Shown here in pieces: positions 45,006 through 53,898 of a stretch of DNA of 64,000 bases; position 1 is the stretch's first letter, and each line of letters opens with the position of its first letter. Made by a program: the position numbers and the translations under genes. This DNA is from Levilactobacillus yonginensis (GTDB taxonomy: Bacteria > Bacillota > Bacilli > Lactobacillales > Lactobacillaceae). The notes beneath the pieces were generated by a model. It was not told the origin of the DNA. It saw nothing but the letters and a program-made list of their open reading frames with translations, and did no database searches. The stretch spans positions 28,111 through 92,110 of the forward strand of contig NZ_OZ061550.1 in NCBI RefSeq assembly GCF_964065165.1. The letters are read 5' to 3'.

Positions 45006-45659
45006 ATGAAATCAAGAACAAGTAATTATTTAAAGACTATATACGAGACTAGCTATACGCAAAGATGGACCTGTAACAAGCAACTTGCAACAATGTTAGG
45101 CGTGTTGCCTGGATCAGTTACTGAGGCAGTTAATCGATTAATTTCACAAAAATTAGTTGTTAAAAATAAAGGCCAGATTAGGTTAACGAAACGGGGCTAT
45201 CAGCTAGTTGCAGATTTGATGTATCGTTACCGTCTATGCGAGATTTGGCTCGCGGATAATATTCAATTATCACTACCAGAGGTTCCTAGACAAGCATGGC
45301 TAATGTCAGCTATCGATAGTTCTGTAGTAATGGCTAAGTTAAATCAACAAATGGCTTATCCCAAAACGAGCCCATTTGGAGGTGCTTTAAAGTTAGAATC
45401 TTTTTCCAAATATCAGCACCCAACTTTGCTATCCTTATTATCAATACCAGTCGGGAAAGAAGTTAAAATTATTAGTTTTTTAGAAACACCCGCTACAATT
45501 CATTATTTTCAGCATTCTGGCTTGCATCTCGGGCAAGTATTGACCATTAATAGTAAGAATACAGTATTACCAAATATTTCAATAACTGATGTTAAGGATA
45601 ATGAGTATCTGATTGATAATTCGATGGCTGTTTATATATATTGTGAGCTCTTAAGTTAA
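45006..45659 (+). CDS. mntR: MntR/DtxR-family metal-dependent regulator
   Basis: 217 residues from ATG 45006 (GTGGGTG upstream). Winged HTH: KSRTSNYLKTIYETSYT...NKQLATMLGVLPGSVTEAVNRL; dimerisation and metal region about 75-140; C-terminal FeoA/SH3-like domain (GKEVKIISFLETPATIHYFQ). Expected to repress mntH-usp when Mn2+ is ample. Metal ligands deviate from classical MntR (few Cys/His in the dimer domain), so sensing could differ. Confidence 0.88.
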   Translation: MKSRTSNYLKTIYETSYTQRWTCNKQLATMLGVLPGSVTEAVNRLISQKLVVKNKGQIRLTKRGYQLVADLMYRYRLCEIWLADNIQLSLPEVPRQAWLMSAIDSSVVMAKLNQQMAYPKTSPFGGALKLESFSKYQHPTLLSLLSIPVGKEVKIISFLETPATIHYFQHSGLHLGQVLTINSKNTVLPNISITDVKDNEYLIDNSMAVYIYCELLS

Positions 45660-45743
45660 AAGCTTTTAAAGTTCTATAGTAGTCAAATCTTTATAAATAA
45701 TGGTATTTATGAAGAACACTAAAATGAGAAATAGGAGATAATA

Positions 45744-45872
45744 ATGATTAATCATCCTAAACAAAGGTCAAAATTGATTTATCAACATCAATGGAAACAC
45801 CAACACACTATCAAGGCAGAACAACGTATGCTGAAGAACAAACAAAGACATACTTTTCGAGTCTTAAATTAA
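45744..45872 (+). CDS. Small basic protein (42 aa), unknown
   Basis: ATG 45744 to TAA 45872 with a very good ribosome site (TAGGAGATAATA). Reads MINHPKQRSKLIYQHQWKHQ...HTFRVLN: His, Gln, Lys and Arg rich. Downstream of mntR on the same strand; the many His residues could matter for metal, but that is speculation. Confidence 0.45.
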   Translation: MINHPKQRSKLIYQHQWKHQHTIKAEQRMLKNKQRHTFRVLN

Positions 45873-45886
45873 AATTATAGATACAG

Positions 45887-46929
45887 GGTAGATTGTAAAA
45901 TTAATCCGAACGCTGTTCGGACAAAAAAGATCAGCTTCCTTTAAAATGGTGTTTACCACAAACCCATCTTTTAGGAGCTGATCTTTTGTCTAGTATAACC
46001 TATTCCGAACGAATTAAAATCGAAACCTTTTGTGAACTAGGGCTGTCCAATATCCAAATGGGCGTTCGGCTGAACCGATCACCGTCAACAATTTCTTATG
46101 AATTATCTCGATGTCAACCTTATCAGGCTGAATTAGCACAAACAGATGCCGAATACAAGCGATCACGATGTGGTCGGAAAACTAAGCTGAGCGATGAGTT
46201 AAAGCAAAAAATTCTCAACCATTTACGTCTAAGCTGGTCACCAGGAATGATTGCTCACGAATTTAAACTAGCTACTAAATCTATTTATAATTGGCTAAAT
46301 CAGGGGAGAATTGGTTTCTCCTTGAATGATCTACCTGAACATGGCGTACGCCAACGGCGTAACGTTGACCAACGATCCAAATATAATCAATCTTTGGGGC
46401 GATCAATTGAACAGCGTCCCATGATGATTAATCAACGTAATCGCATCGGCGATTTTGAACTAGATACAGTCGTTGGTCCTCGTGGGCATAGTAAGGCAGT
46501 TTTATTAACTTTAATCGATCGAAAATCACGGTTCCTTTGGGCATACCGGTTAAAAGATCGGACGACAGCGACTGTTAATGAAGCACTAACTAAGTTCCTA
46601 ACCACTTTTAATGGTCCGGTGCACAGCTTTACTGTGGACCGTGGCACTGAGTTTAGTGGGCTAGTATCACTTGAATCACAATATGGTATTAAGACCTATT
46701 ACTGCCATGCTTATACTCCAGCTGAACGTGGTAGTAATGAACGCTTTAATCGGAATTTACGTTATTTTTATCCTAAAGGGACTCGTTTTGAGCACATTAG
46801 TGCTCAAAATTTAACGACGACGTTACTCCAAATTAACCAGCGACCGCTTAAAATACTCGACTGGCAAACACCGTATCAGGTTATGCTGACAAATTTGTCC
46901 AAAAATTCGGATTAAATTTGCAATCTACC
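45887..46929 (+). mobile_element. IS30 type A (1043 bp)
   Basis: Complete copy, both terminal repeats present. No target duplication visible (CAG left, TAG right). Confidence 0.92.
45986..46915 (+). CDS. IS30-family transposase (type A)
   Basis: 309 residues, differing from the copies at 1154-2083 and 53998-54927 by about one residue each. TTG start behind AGGAG. DDE segments FELDTVVG, TVDRGTEFSG and ERGSNERFNRN intact. Confidence 0.93.
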   Translation: MSSITYSERIKIETFCELGLSNIQMGVRLNRSPSTISYELSRCQPYQAELAQTDAEYKRSRCGRKTKLSDELKQKILNHLRLSWSPGMIAHEFKLATKSIYNWLNQGRIGFSLNDLPEHGVRQRRNVDQRSKYNQSLGRSIEQRPMMINQRNRIGDFELDTVVGPRGHSKAVLLTLIDRKSRFLWAYRLKDRTTATVNEALTKFLTTFNGPVHSFTVDRGTEFSGLVSLESQYGIKTYYCHAYTPAERGSNERFNRNLRYFYPKGTRFEHISAQNLTTTLLQINQRPLKILDWQTPYQVMLTNLSKNSD

Positions 46930-46940
46930 TAGTGGCTATT

Positions 46941-46969
46941 TTTAATTATGTGATATACTAATAATTAAA
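46941..46969. promoter_or_regulatory. Dyad upstream of the second resolvase (res-type site)
   Basis: TTTAATTAT and ATAATTAAA are exact inverted repeats separated by 11 bases that include GATATAC. Located 37 bases before the recombinase start, where res subsites are normally found. Confidence 0.55.
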
Positions 46970-47005
46970 ATGTTCATTAGAACTGTCCAAAATTAAGTGC
47001 TGGCA

Positions 47006-47590
47006 ATGGCTAGAATCGGTTATGCGCGCGTGAGTTCCAAGGAACAACATTTAGATCGACAGTTAGCAGCCTTAAAAGGTGTTGATAAATTATTTACGGA
47101 TAAATTAAGTGGAACCAATACCAATCGGCCGGAGCTTCAGAATATGTTGACCTATATTCGGGAAGGTGATGTGGTATTAGTCACTGAATTAGATCGCTTA
47201 GGTAGAAATAATCAGGATTTAACTAAGATCATGAACACCATTCAAAACAAGGGTGCCACCTTGGACGTCCTAAATTTGCCATCCATGGCAGGGAATGTTG
47301 ATCCTAATTTGCGTCAACTCATGAATAACCTCATCATTGAACTGTATAAGTACCAGGCTGAAAGTGAACGTAAGCGGATCATTGAGCGCCAGCAACAAGG
47401 GATTGCCCTAGCCAAACAGCAAGGTAAATATCATGGGCGGAAACCTCAATATGCCGAAGATGATCCCTACTTATAACACGCTTTTAAGCTTTATCAAACG
47501 GGTATGAGTGATGTAGATGTTGCCCGTAATACAGGGATTAAACGGACGACCTTTATCAGATATCGAAAGAAATTCAATATACAAAGATGA
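47006..47590 (+). pseudogene. Serine recombinase with in-frame nonsense codon
   Basis: MARIGYARVSSKEQHLDRQL (catalytic Ser), TELDRLGRNNQDLTKIM, and YQAESERKRIIERQQQGIAL form the resolvase domain. TAA at 47474-47476 interrupts EDDPYL-stop-HAFKLYQTG; the frame continues through the C-terminal HTH (VDVARNTGIKRTTFIRYRKK) to TGA 47590. The truncated product would lack its DNA-binding domain. Confidence 0.88.
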
Positions 47591-47949
47591 TGTTTACATG
47601 ATAGAATCATAGCAGAGCGGACCACTTGAAACTTCTAACTCCACTAAAATCCGAGAAATGACCAAGAAAAGTGACAACTCTTCGAATATTGTTACTTCAA
47701 ATTAAAATCAAAAATGATTACCTTAAAAATTGAGGTTTTTTAATTAAAATAATATTATTTTATGCTGTGTTATCCGCAATTCTAAATCTGGATCATAGTG
47801 ATATTTGATAGCTTTGTAGCAGTATGTAAATAAAATTATTATTCTGATAAAAGCAAGCAACGATTGACAATTCTGATCGTTATTTTTCGAATCATGGCGT
47901 TTTTATATTACAATGATCCTAGAAAAAGTAAAGTTATGGAGGCGATTAG
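47591..47949. other. Intergenic region, promoter of the FAD oxidoreductase
   Basis: No gene seen. TTGACA at 47866-47871 is not followed by a well spaced -10; TACAAT near 47910 is a likely -10. GGAGG lies 10 bases before ATG 47950. Confidence 0.4.
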
Positions 47950-49155
47950 ATGAGTGATTTGGATCAGACAAACAGCTATCGATACGTCATTGTTGGTGGC
48001 GGAGTGGTTGCTGGCTATGCCATCAAGGGAATTCGACAGGAAGATTCAGAGGGTGAGATCTTAATTATTTCGCAAGAGGCGGATGTCCCATATGAACGAC
48101 CGGCACTGAGTAAAAAACTATGGCTAGATGATGAATTTACTGAAGAGAACATTCAGATTGGTGCTGAAAATTATCCCAATGTGACTTTTAAGTTCAAGAC
48201 AACGGTTACGGCTATTAATCGGCAAGATAAGGTCATTACATTGGCCGATAGTGAGCAAATCAAGTATGAACAGCTATTGCTAGCAACTGGCGGAGAACCT
48301 AGACAAATCCAGGGACCTTCTGATCCACATGTGCTAGTCTTTAGACAGTGGTCAGATTATCGCAAGTTACGTAAATTTAGTGGTCCGAACAAGCGAGTTG
48401 TGATCATTGGTGGTGGATATGTTGGTACAGAGCTCGCATCGTCACTGACCCAAAATGAGACTGAAGTTACGATGATTTTTCCAGAAAAAGCGCTGGGTGA
48501 GGGTAAATTTCCTGAGTCTATTCGGACTGAGTATGAAGCCACGTTCAAACGCAATGGTGTCACACTGATGAGTGGTCAGTTTGTCCAATCATATCAACGC
48601 CAAGGTGACCACTTGACTCTATTGACAAAGGATGGTACGGTGATCGCAGCCGATACGATCATTGTTGGGTTAGGCGTTACGCCGCGGATTAGTTTAGCTG
48701 AAGACAGTTGTTTGGATTTAGCTGATGGTGGTGTGAAAGTTAATGAGTATCTCAATACTAGTGACCCAGCCATCTGGTCTGCTGGAGATATTGCCTCTTA
48801 TCCAGATCACATCTTGGGTCGGCAACGGATTGAGCACGTGGACCATGCCCGACTTTCTGGTGAATTAGTTGGCCGTAATATGGCAGGTGCTCACATGAGC
48901 TATCAGCATACCCCATACTTCTATTCCATGATTTTTGATATTTCCTGGCAAGCAATCGGTAATATTGATCCTAAATTGCAATTGATTTTTGATCGGCGAA
49001 CGCATGGATCGCTTGTCTATTTCATAGATACCGATAAGTTAGTTGGTGTTTTAGTTTGGAATGTTAAGGTGAATCTTGATGATGTTCGCGCATTGCTTGC
49101 GAACGCTCCAGCTACAGATGATCTGGTGGGCTCCATTCGAGAGAAGAAGGCTTAG
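47950..49155 (+). CDS. FAD-dependent NAD(P)H oxidoreductase (AIF/ferredoxin-reductase-like)
   Basis: 401 residues: FAD Rossmann YVIVGGGVVAGYAIKGI (about 12-28), ERPALSKKLW, the NAD Rossmann VVIIGGGYVGTELASSL (about 150), VGLGVTPRI and AGDIASYPD (second FAD contact), C-terminal reductase domain (about 310-395). Resembles rubredoxin/ferredoxin reductase or AIF-type flavoproteins. No obvious electron partner nearby. Own transcription unit. Confidence 0.85.
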   Translation: MSDLDQTNSYRYVIVGGGVVAGYAIKGIRQEDSEGEILIISQEADVPYERPALSKKLWLDDEFTEENIQIGAENYPNVTFKFKTTVTAINRQDKVITLADSEQIKYEQLLLATGGEPRQIQGPSDPHVLVFRQWSDYRKLRKFSGPNKRVVIIGGGYVGTELASSLTQNETEVTMIFPEKALGEGKFPESIRTEYEATFKRNGVTLMSGQFVQSYQRQGDHLTLLTKDGTVIAADTIIVGLGVTPRISLAEDSCLDLADGGVKVNEYLNTSDPAIWSAGDIASYPDHILGRQRIEHVDHARLSGELVGRNMAGAHMSYQHTPYFYSMIFDISWQAIGNIDPKLQLIFDRRTHGSLVYFIDTDKLVGVLVWNVKVNLDDVRALLANAPATDDLVGSIREKKA

Positions 49156-49314
49156 TATCTGGATGAGATATCGGTGAATCATTGCGTCATCACGAATGTA
49201 CTTTAGAACAAAATGGCCATCATTAACGATGGCTCAGTAGCAAATAAAAACTAGCCTTGAGTCATTTTAAAGTGCATGAAGTGCAACACAAAAGTTAGAC
49301 AAAAGTAAATATTA

Positions 49315-50234
49315 TTATGCCGCTAAGGTATGTTCTCGATATTCACACGGGGACATACCCTTTGTTTTTGATGAGATTCGTCGGTAATTGAACCAATTAA
49401 CATATTCTAAAGAAACTGCTTTTAATTCGGCTAAGCCTTTACACGGTGGGAATCCAGCCAAACATTCGGTCTTATAAAGGTGAAAAAAGCTTTCAATCGG
49501 GGCATTATCATGACAATTTCCCTTGCGGGACATACTTTGGATAAATTCATGTTCAGATAATTTTTTTGTATAGGAATCTAGTTGGTAATGCCATCCTTGA
49601 TCGGAATGAGTGATGGGTTGAACATTACTTGGTAACTTATTGATTAATTCATCAACGGTCTTGGTTATTAGAATGCAATTGGGACTATTACTGATTTGAA
49701 ATGCTAAAATTTCCTTGCTGGCCTCGTCGGTAATAGCTGAGATATAAGCCCATCGTGGTTCGCTAAGCGAATTTGCGTAATATCTGTATGGAGTACTATA
49801 TAAGGCTTAGCCTGTTTAAAGTCTTGTTCCAAGAGATTTTCGGCGATCTTACCGACGGTACCCTTATAAGAGGAATATTTACTACTGTTCTTGTTCCGGT
49901 TATAAAGACTCACTTGTACGCCCAATTCATCTATTAGTCGGCGTACAACCGCATCTGCGATATGAACATCAAGCTTAATTAGTTCATCTTGAACCCACCG
50001 GTAACCGTAGGTTAACCGACCACGATACTTACCATTTTCAGCATATTTATCATTATGATTTTTGATCCTTTTACGTTCATCATGATGCGTGGCCTTCTTA
50101 AGCCCAATGGCACTAAGTATATCGCCAATTCTATAACGTTGTTTCTTGGGTAACTTGACTTGATCCGCCCTGATCTGATCAACTATTTCTTTTTTTTGAT
50201 GCCCTTTGAAGGTCCGAACAGGGTCATTGATTTT
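49315..50234 (-). pseudogene. IS3-family OrfB transposase, frameshifted
   Basis: The first part (VRTFKGHQKKEIVDQIRADQ...YGYRWVQDELIKLDVHIADA...VLHTDITQIRLA) is in one frame and the second (WAYISAITDEASKEILAFQI...HSDQGWHYQLDSY...MSRKGNCHDNAPIESFFHLY) in another. The break is near 49755, where one base appears to be missing (AACCACGATGGGCTT). All DDE residues are still coded. Confidence 0.87.
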
Positions 50235-50715
50235 TTAGGATGTCATTCTCCAACTTTGTGTCATAGAATTCCTGATTCTTTTGAGCGATCTCGCTTCGTA
50301 AACGCTCGATTTCACTCTGTTTTTCTAATTGACGAATCTGTTTTTTAGAACGTTTCGTTTTGGTTGACCTACCTTTGGGATGAGGCTCTAAGCTAGAATA
50401 GCCGTCTCGAATAAGCGTTTTTCGCCAAACACTAATCTGACAGGCTAAAACGTTGTATTTTCCGGCAACCTCGGCTAAAGACTCATCATGAGTTTGGTAG
50501 TAGTTTATCACATACCATTTAAATTCTGCCGAGAACTTACGCCGAGTTTTGTACCGCTTAAGTGTTTCAATGCCGTTCAGATGATATTGTTGAAGCCATC
50601 GATTAACTTGTCGCTTGGGTAATTGATGATTTCTTGCTAGTTCCGCTCCGGAAGTACCGTCGCTGAGATGTTCATTTATAATTTGAGCTTTTAAAACAGA
50701 ACTATATTTAACCAT
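50224..50715 (-). CDS. IS3-family OrfA (two HTH domains)
   Basis: 163 residues: LKAQIINEHLSDGTSGAELA and KWYVINYYQTHDESLAEVAG, two tandem HTHs, then a Lys/Arg linker and leucine-zipper-like end (IERLRSEIAQKNQEFYDTKL). ATG 50715. Ends at DILKNQ-stop, overlapping the start of OrfB. Confidence 0.9.
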   Translation of the reverse strand: MVKYSSVLKAQIINEHLSDGTSGAELARNHQLPKRQVNRWLQQYHLNGIETLKRYKTRRKFSAEFKWYVINYYQTHDESLAEVAGKYNVLACQISVWRKTLIRDGYSSLEPHPKGRSTKTKRSKKQIRQLEKQSEIERLRSEIAQKNQEFYDTKLENDILKNQ

Positions 50716-50772
50716 GAAAAAAGTACCTCACAATCGTTAGACTTCTTTGTCTAACAATTATGAAGCACTTCA

Positions 50773-51273
50773 CTAAAGGGCATTTTTAACTCTGCACAAA
50801 TTGATGAAGGTAGTATCTGAGGTGATTGGTACAAGCAATATAATAACACGGATTAAGGCATAAGAAAAGCCCCTACAAGACCAAGAGTAAGGGCCAACGA
50901 ATCATACATGAAAGGGCATTTTCATGCACTTAAATATTAACACTTTTTTACGTAATAAAAAAGCACTCTAGAAAGGAACTAGCGAGCTTTTTTAAGGCAA
51001 AGATTTTCTGGAATAAAATCTAAGCAAGAGGTAGATTAACTCTGGGACACTCAGAGTATAACACTTCTTCAGAACAAGAAAAGCCCCCTACCAGACTGAC
51101 AGCAAGTACTCACAAAACGTAAATGAAAGAGCATCCTCATGCAAACAATATGATATCACAGATGAAAGTAATAAAAAAGCCCTTACCCATGGGGGATAGG
51201 GACTCCTTCAATCAATCAACACACATGCACGTACACAGAGATACCTCTCCACGCACTTATATACTACCACCAA
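50773..51273 (-). repeat. Array of three related hairpin-terminators
   Basis: Around 50866, 51083 and 51172 the plus strand carries AAAAGCCC(C)CTAC...-type units; the first two are followed by (A)TGAAAG(G/A)GCAT...CATGCA and align over about 65 bases. Read on the minus strand each is a GC stem ending in GGGCTTTT. Another hairpin, AAAAAAGCACTC/GAGCTTTTTT, lies at 50957-50996. No gene found within. Confidence 0.55.
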
Positions 51274-51486
51274 CTAGTACAGGATTGCAACAATCCATAA
51301 CCCAATCCAGTCAATGGCACATACAGCACCAATGAATCCCCAGTTGAGAAAAGTGGATACCAGAAATATCCAAAAGCAGGATTTCCGTAGCGTTTTCAAG
51401 TCGGCATAACTAAGTTGTGACTTACATTCCTCTTTTCTACGTTTGGATCTCTGTACCCGATTTTCATGATGATACCATCTGGACAT
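51274..51486 (-). CDS. Small membrane protein, unknown
   Basis: From ATG 51486 (MSRWYHHENRVQRSKRRKEE) to the stop at 51274, 70 residues: a very basic N-terminus and two hydrophobic helices (CFWIFLVSTFLNWGFIGAVC, IGLWIVAILY). The frame is open further upstream to 51567 without a ribosome site. No family recognised; the last terminator of the array lies downstream. Confidence 0.4.
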   Translation of the reverse strand: MSRWYHHENRVQRSKRRKEECKSQLSYADLKTLRKSCFWIFLVSTFLNWGFIGAVCAIDWIGLWIVAILY

Positions 51487-51597
51487 TGACGCAATCTTAA
51501 AAATATCTCGAAATATTTCTATTACTTTCTTCTTATGGTTCTGGTGCAAAATTATAAATGGGCTCACATGAATTGATCGTTCTGGGCTATAGGCAGT

Positions 51598-52107
51598 TTA
51601 CGCTGCCAGCATTTGTTTTAATTCATTGATCACTGAAAAACCAAGGAGACTTCCGTTTCTTCGGTTTTCTTTCCTCATTGCGTGAATAACTTCAACTCCA
51701 GCCAGGGTACTTGCTGCCGTGCGTATGTTTTGAAATCCTGCTGACTGACGATGTCTTTTGATAAATCGATGATCTTGTTCAATTAAATTGTTGCGCTATT
51801 TGGAACATTGATGGGCCTTTAGGTCCATCAAACCGTCTTTAGCCACAGGTTTAATTGCTCTGAGCGTTGCGCCATAGTGGTGAACTCAGCGCATGATCGT
51901 TGTATGGTTTACCGAAACACCCCGATCAGCCATAATTTCAACGATATCACGATAGCTTAAATTAAATCTAAAATAATAGCCAACGGCTAATGTGATGATA
52001 TCTCGATTAAAATGACGACCTTTAAACCCAATTCATGTCATCAACTCTCAAGAAATTTCTTTCATTCTACCAAATTATGGGTGCTACTAAAGCTTTGCAC
52101 CAGAACC
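51598..52107 (-). pseudogene. IS6-family transposase remnant with IS end
   Basis: GGTTCTGGTGCAAAG (inward from 52107) is an IS6/IS26-type end. Decayed frame: MNWGLKGRHFNRDI...YYFRFNLSYRDIVEIMADRG...VNHTTIMR, a stop, then VHHYGATLRAIKP, HRQSAGFQNIRTAASTLAGV and a C-terminal NELKQMLAA. Several stops and an internal deletion that removes the central DDE part. Confidence 0.8.
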
Positions 52108-52205
52108 GTTTCTTGTTGGTGGGCGATCTAGATTGTTAAAATAGTAAATTTCTTTCTCAACAAATTTCATTAGTTCCTAAAAGGAGTATTTTTAGTTGAA
52201 TTTGA

Positions 52206-52234
52206 TTGACTTATTTTTAGAATGATTCTAAACT
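52206..52234 (+). promoter_or_regulatory. NADH oxidase promoter overlapped by a PerR/Fur-type box
   Basis: TTGACT (52206-52211), 17 bases, TAAACT (52229-52234). In the spacer and -10 lies TTTAGAATGATTCTAAA (52216-52232), a perfect 7-3-7 dyad; its inner 15 bases fit the PerR consensus NTANAANNATTNTAN at every fixed position. A peroxide- or metal-responsive repressor bound here would block RNA polymerase. Confidence 0.65.
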
Positions 52235-52306
52235 ATATTTGGACCTTTTTTGTAAGTAGATTCATCTTATTATTTGTCACCCATCTATTAGGAGGCTATA
52301 TTTTTT

Positions 52307-53683
52307 ATGTCGAAGACAAAAGTTATTGTTGTTGGTGCCTCGCACGGCGGCCATCAGTCGGTTTTGGAACTTACTCACAAATACTCAAACCTAGATATTA
52401 AACTATTCGAAGCGGGAGATTTTATTTCTTTTATGTCCTGTGGTATGGAATTATATTTAGAAAACAGTGTAACGAGTATTAATGATGTCCGTAATTTTAA
52501 ACCTGCAGATCTCGAAAAATTTGGGACAGAAGTATATGCCAATCATGAAGTGACCAAAATAAATCCAGAAAATAAGCAAGTTACCGTGAAAGATTTAAGA
52601 TCCGGTAAGATACAGAGCTATGATTACGATAAATTAATCTTAAGCTCAGGCGTAACTCCAAACGATTTACCCGTTCCTGGTCATGAGCTAAAAAACGTTT
52701 ATTCAATGCGCGGCAAGGATTGGGCAGAAAAGATCAAAGCAAAATTATCTGACCCAGATGTTAAAAATATTACTGTTATTGGTGCTGGTTACATTGGTGT
52801 TGAAGCTGCTGAAGCCAGCATCAAAGCTGGAAAGAATGTTACATTAATCGACATGATTAATCGGCCTCTGGGCAACTACCTAGATACCGAATTAACAGAT
52901 ATTTTATCAAAAGAATTGACTAGCAAAGGCGTTCAAGTTGTCACTGGCGCTAAGATTGAATGCTATGAAGGGACTGAATCGGTTTCTGCTGTTAAGACCA
53001 ACGATGCAGAATATCCTAGTGACTTGATCATTCAAGCTGTTGGAGTTAAACCTAATACTGATTGGTTAAAGGGAACGGTTGAACTAGATAAGCGCGGGTG
53101 GATTAAAACTGACAAATATTTGAGAACTAATCTGCCTGATGTCTATGCCATAGGTGATGCGGTGTTGGCCTATTCAATTCCTGCTCAGAGGAACATGCCG
53201 ATAGCTTTAGCCACAGTTGCCCGACGTGAAGCCCGTTATGTAGTGGAACACATCTTTGAGAACACACCGTCTATGCCATTTTCAGGAGTAGTCGGCTCAT
53301 CAGCATTAAGTGTTTTCGACTATCACTTTGCCACATCAGGTCTGAATATGACCACAGCCCAAAAGGCCGATATTAAGATTAACACATCTTTTTACAAAGA
53401 CACTTTACGTCCAGCTTATGTCCCTATGGAGAAGGGAAATACAGAGGTCTACGTAGAGCTGGATTACAATCCAAACACTCATCAACTATTAGGTGGTGCT
53501 GTATTGTCAACTTATGATATCACTGCCCAAGGTAATGTTATTTCATTAGCCATCCAACAAGGATTAAAACTGGAAGATTTAGCCGAAGCTGACTTTTTCT
53601 TCCAGCCAGGCTTTGACCGACAGTGGAGCCTATTGAACTTAGCAGCCCAACGTGCTCTTGGTGAACTTGAGTTTACAAAATAG
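52307..53683 (+). CDS. nox: NADH oxidase (FAD, single active Cys)
   Basis: 458 residues. FAD Rossmann VIVVGASHGGHQSVLEL (about 6-22), active-site Cys45 in FMSCGMELYL, NAD Rossmann ITVIGAGYIGVEAAEAS, VYAIGDAVLAY, and the Pyr_redox_dim C-terminal domain. The single Cys (cysteine-sulfenic acid type) points to the NOX/NPX/CoA-disulfide-reductase group; in lactic acid bacteria usually the H2O-forming NADH oxidase that removes O2. A PerR-type box overlaps its promoter. Confidence 0.9.
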   Translation: MSKTKVIVVGASHGGHQSVLELTHKYSNLDIKLFEAGDFISFMSCGMELYLENSVTSINDVRNFKPADLEKFGTEVYANHEVTKINPENKQVTVKDLRSGKIQSYDYDKLILSSGVTPNDLPVPGHELKNVYSMRGKDWAEKIKAKLSDPDVKNITVIGAGYIGVEAAEASIKAGKNVTLIDMINRPLGNYLDTELTDILSKELTSKGVQVVTGAKIECYEGTESVSAVKTNDAEYPSDLIIQAVGVKPNTDWLKGTVELDKRGWIKTDKYLRTNLPDVYAIGDAVLAYSIPAQRNMPIALATVARREARYVVEHIFENTPSMPFSGVVGSSALSVFDYHFATSGLNMTTAQKADIKINTSFYKDTLRPAYVPMEKGNTEVYVELDYNPNTHQLLGGAVLSTYDITAQGNVISLAIQQGLKLEDLAEADFFFQPGFDRQWSLLNLAAQRALGELEFTK

Positions 53684-53735
53684 AAATTGTAACGACCACT
53701 TATAACTTGCTGTTTAGGATCACGAATAAATCAAA

Positions 53736-53898
53736 AAGAGGCTGTGACATAAGTCTCCACAAATAAGACGGTCTAGTGAGAATCTTCGGATTCTCACTAG
53801 ACCGCCTTTTGATATAATGGAAAATAAAAAAGGCATCGGTCACACCCGATACCCACAGATTATCCCCGAAAGGACATCTAAATATGCAAGACTATTAT
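53736..53898 (+). mobile_element. 5' end of an IS1182-like element, truncated
   Basis: GAGGCTGTGACATAAGTCTC at 53738 resembles IS1182-type ends. A hairpin GGTCTAGTGAGAATC/GATTCTCACTAGACC (53772-53806) followed by CGCCTTTTG shields the transposase start. ATG near 53884 encodes only MQDYY before IS30 type A begins at 53899. Confidence 0.55.

Larger units (their letters stand above)
49277..50772 (-). mobile_element. IS3-family element (IS150-like), OrfB frameshifted
   Basis: Ends TGAAGTGCAACACAAAAGTT (49277) and TGAAGTGCTTCATAATTGTT (inward from 50772), then AGACAAA on both sides. Minus-strand OrfA is intact; OrfB has lost its frame, so this copy is probably immobile unless complemented. Confidence 0.85.
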
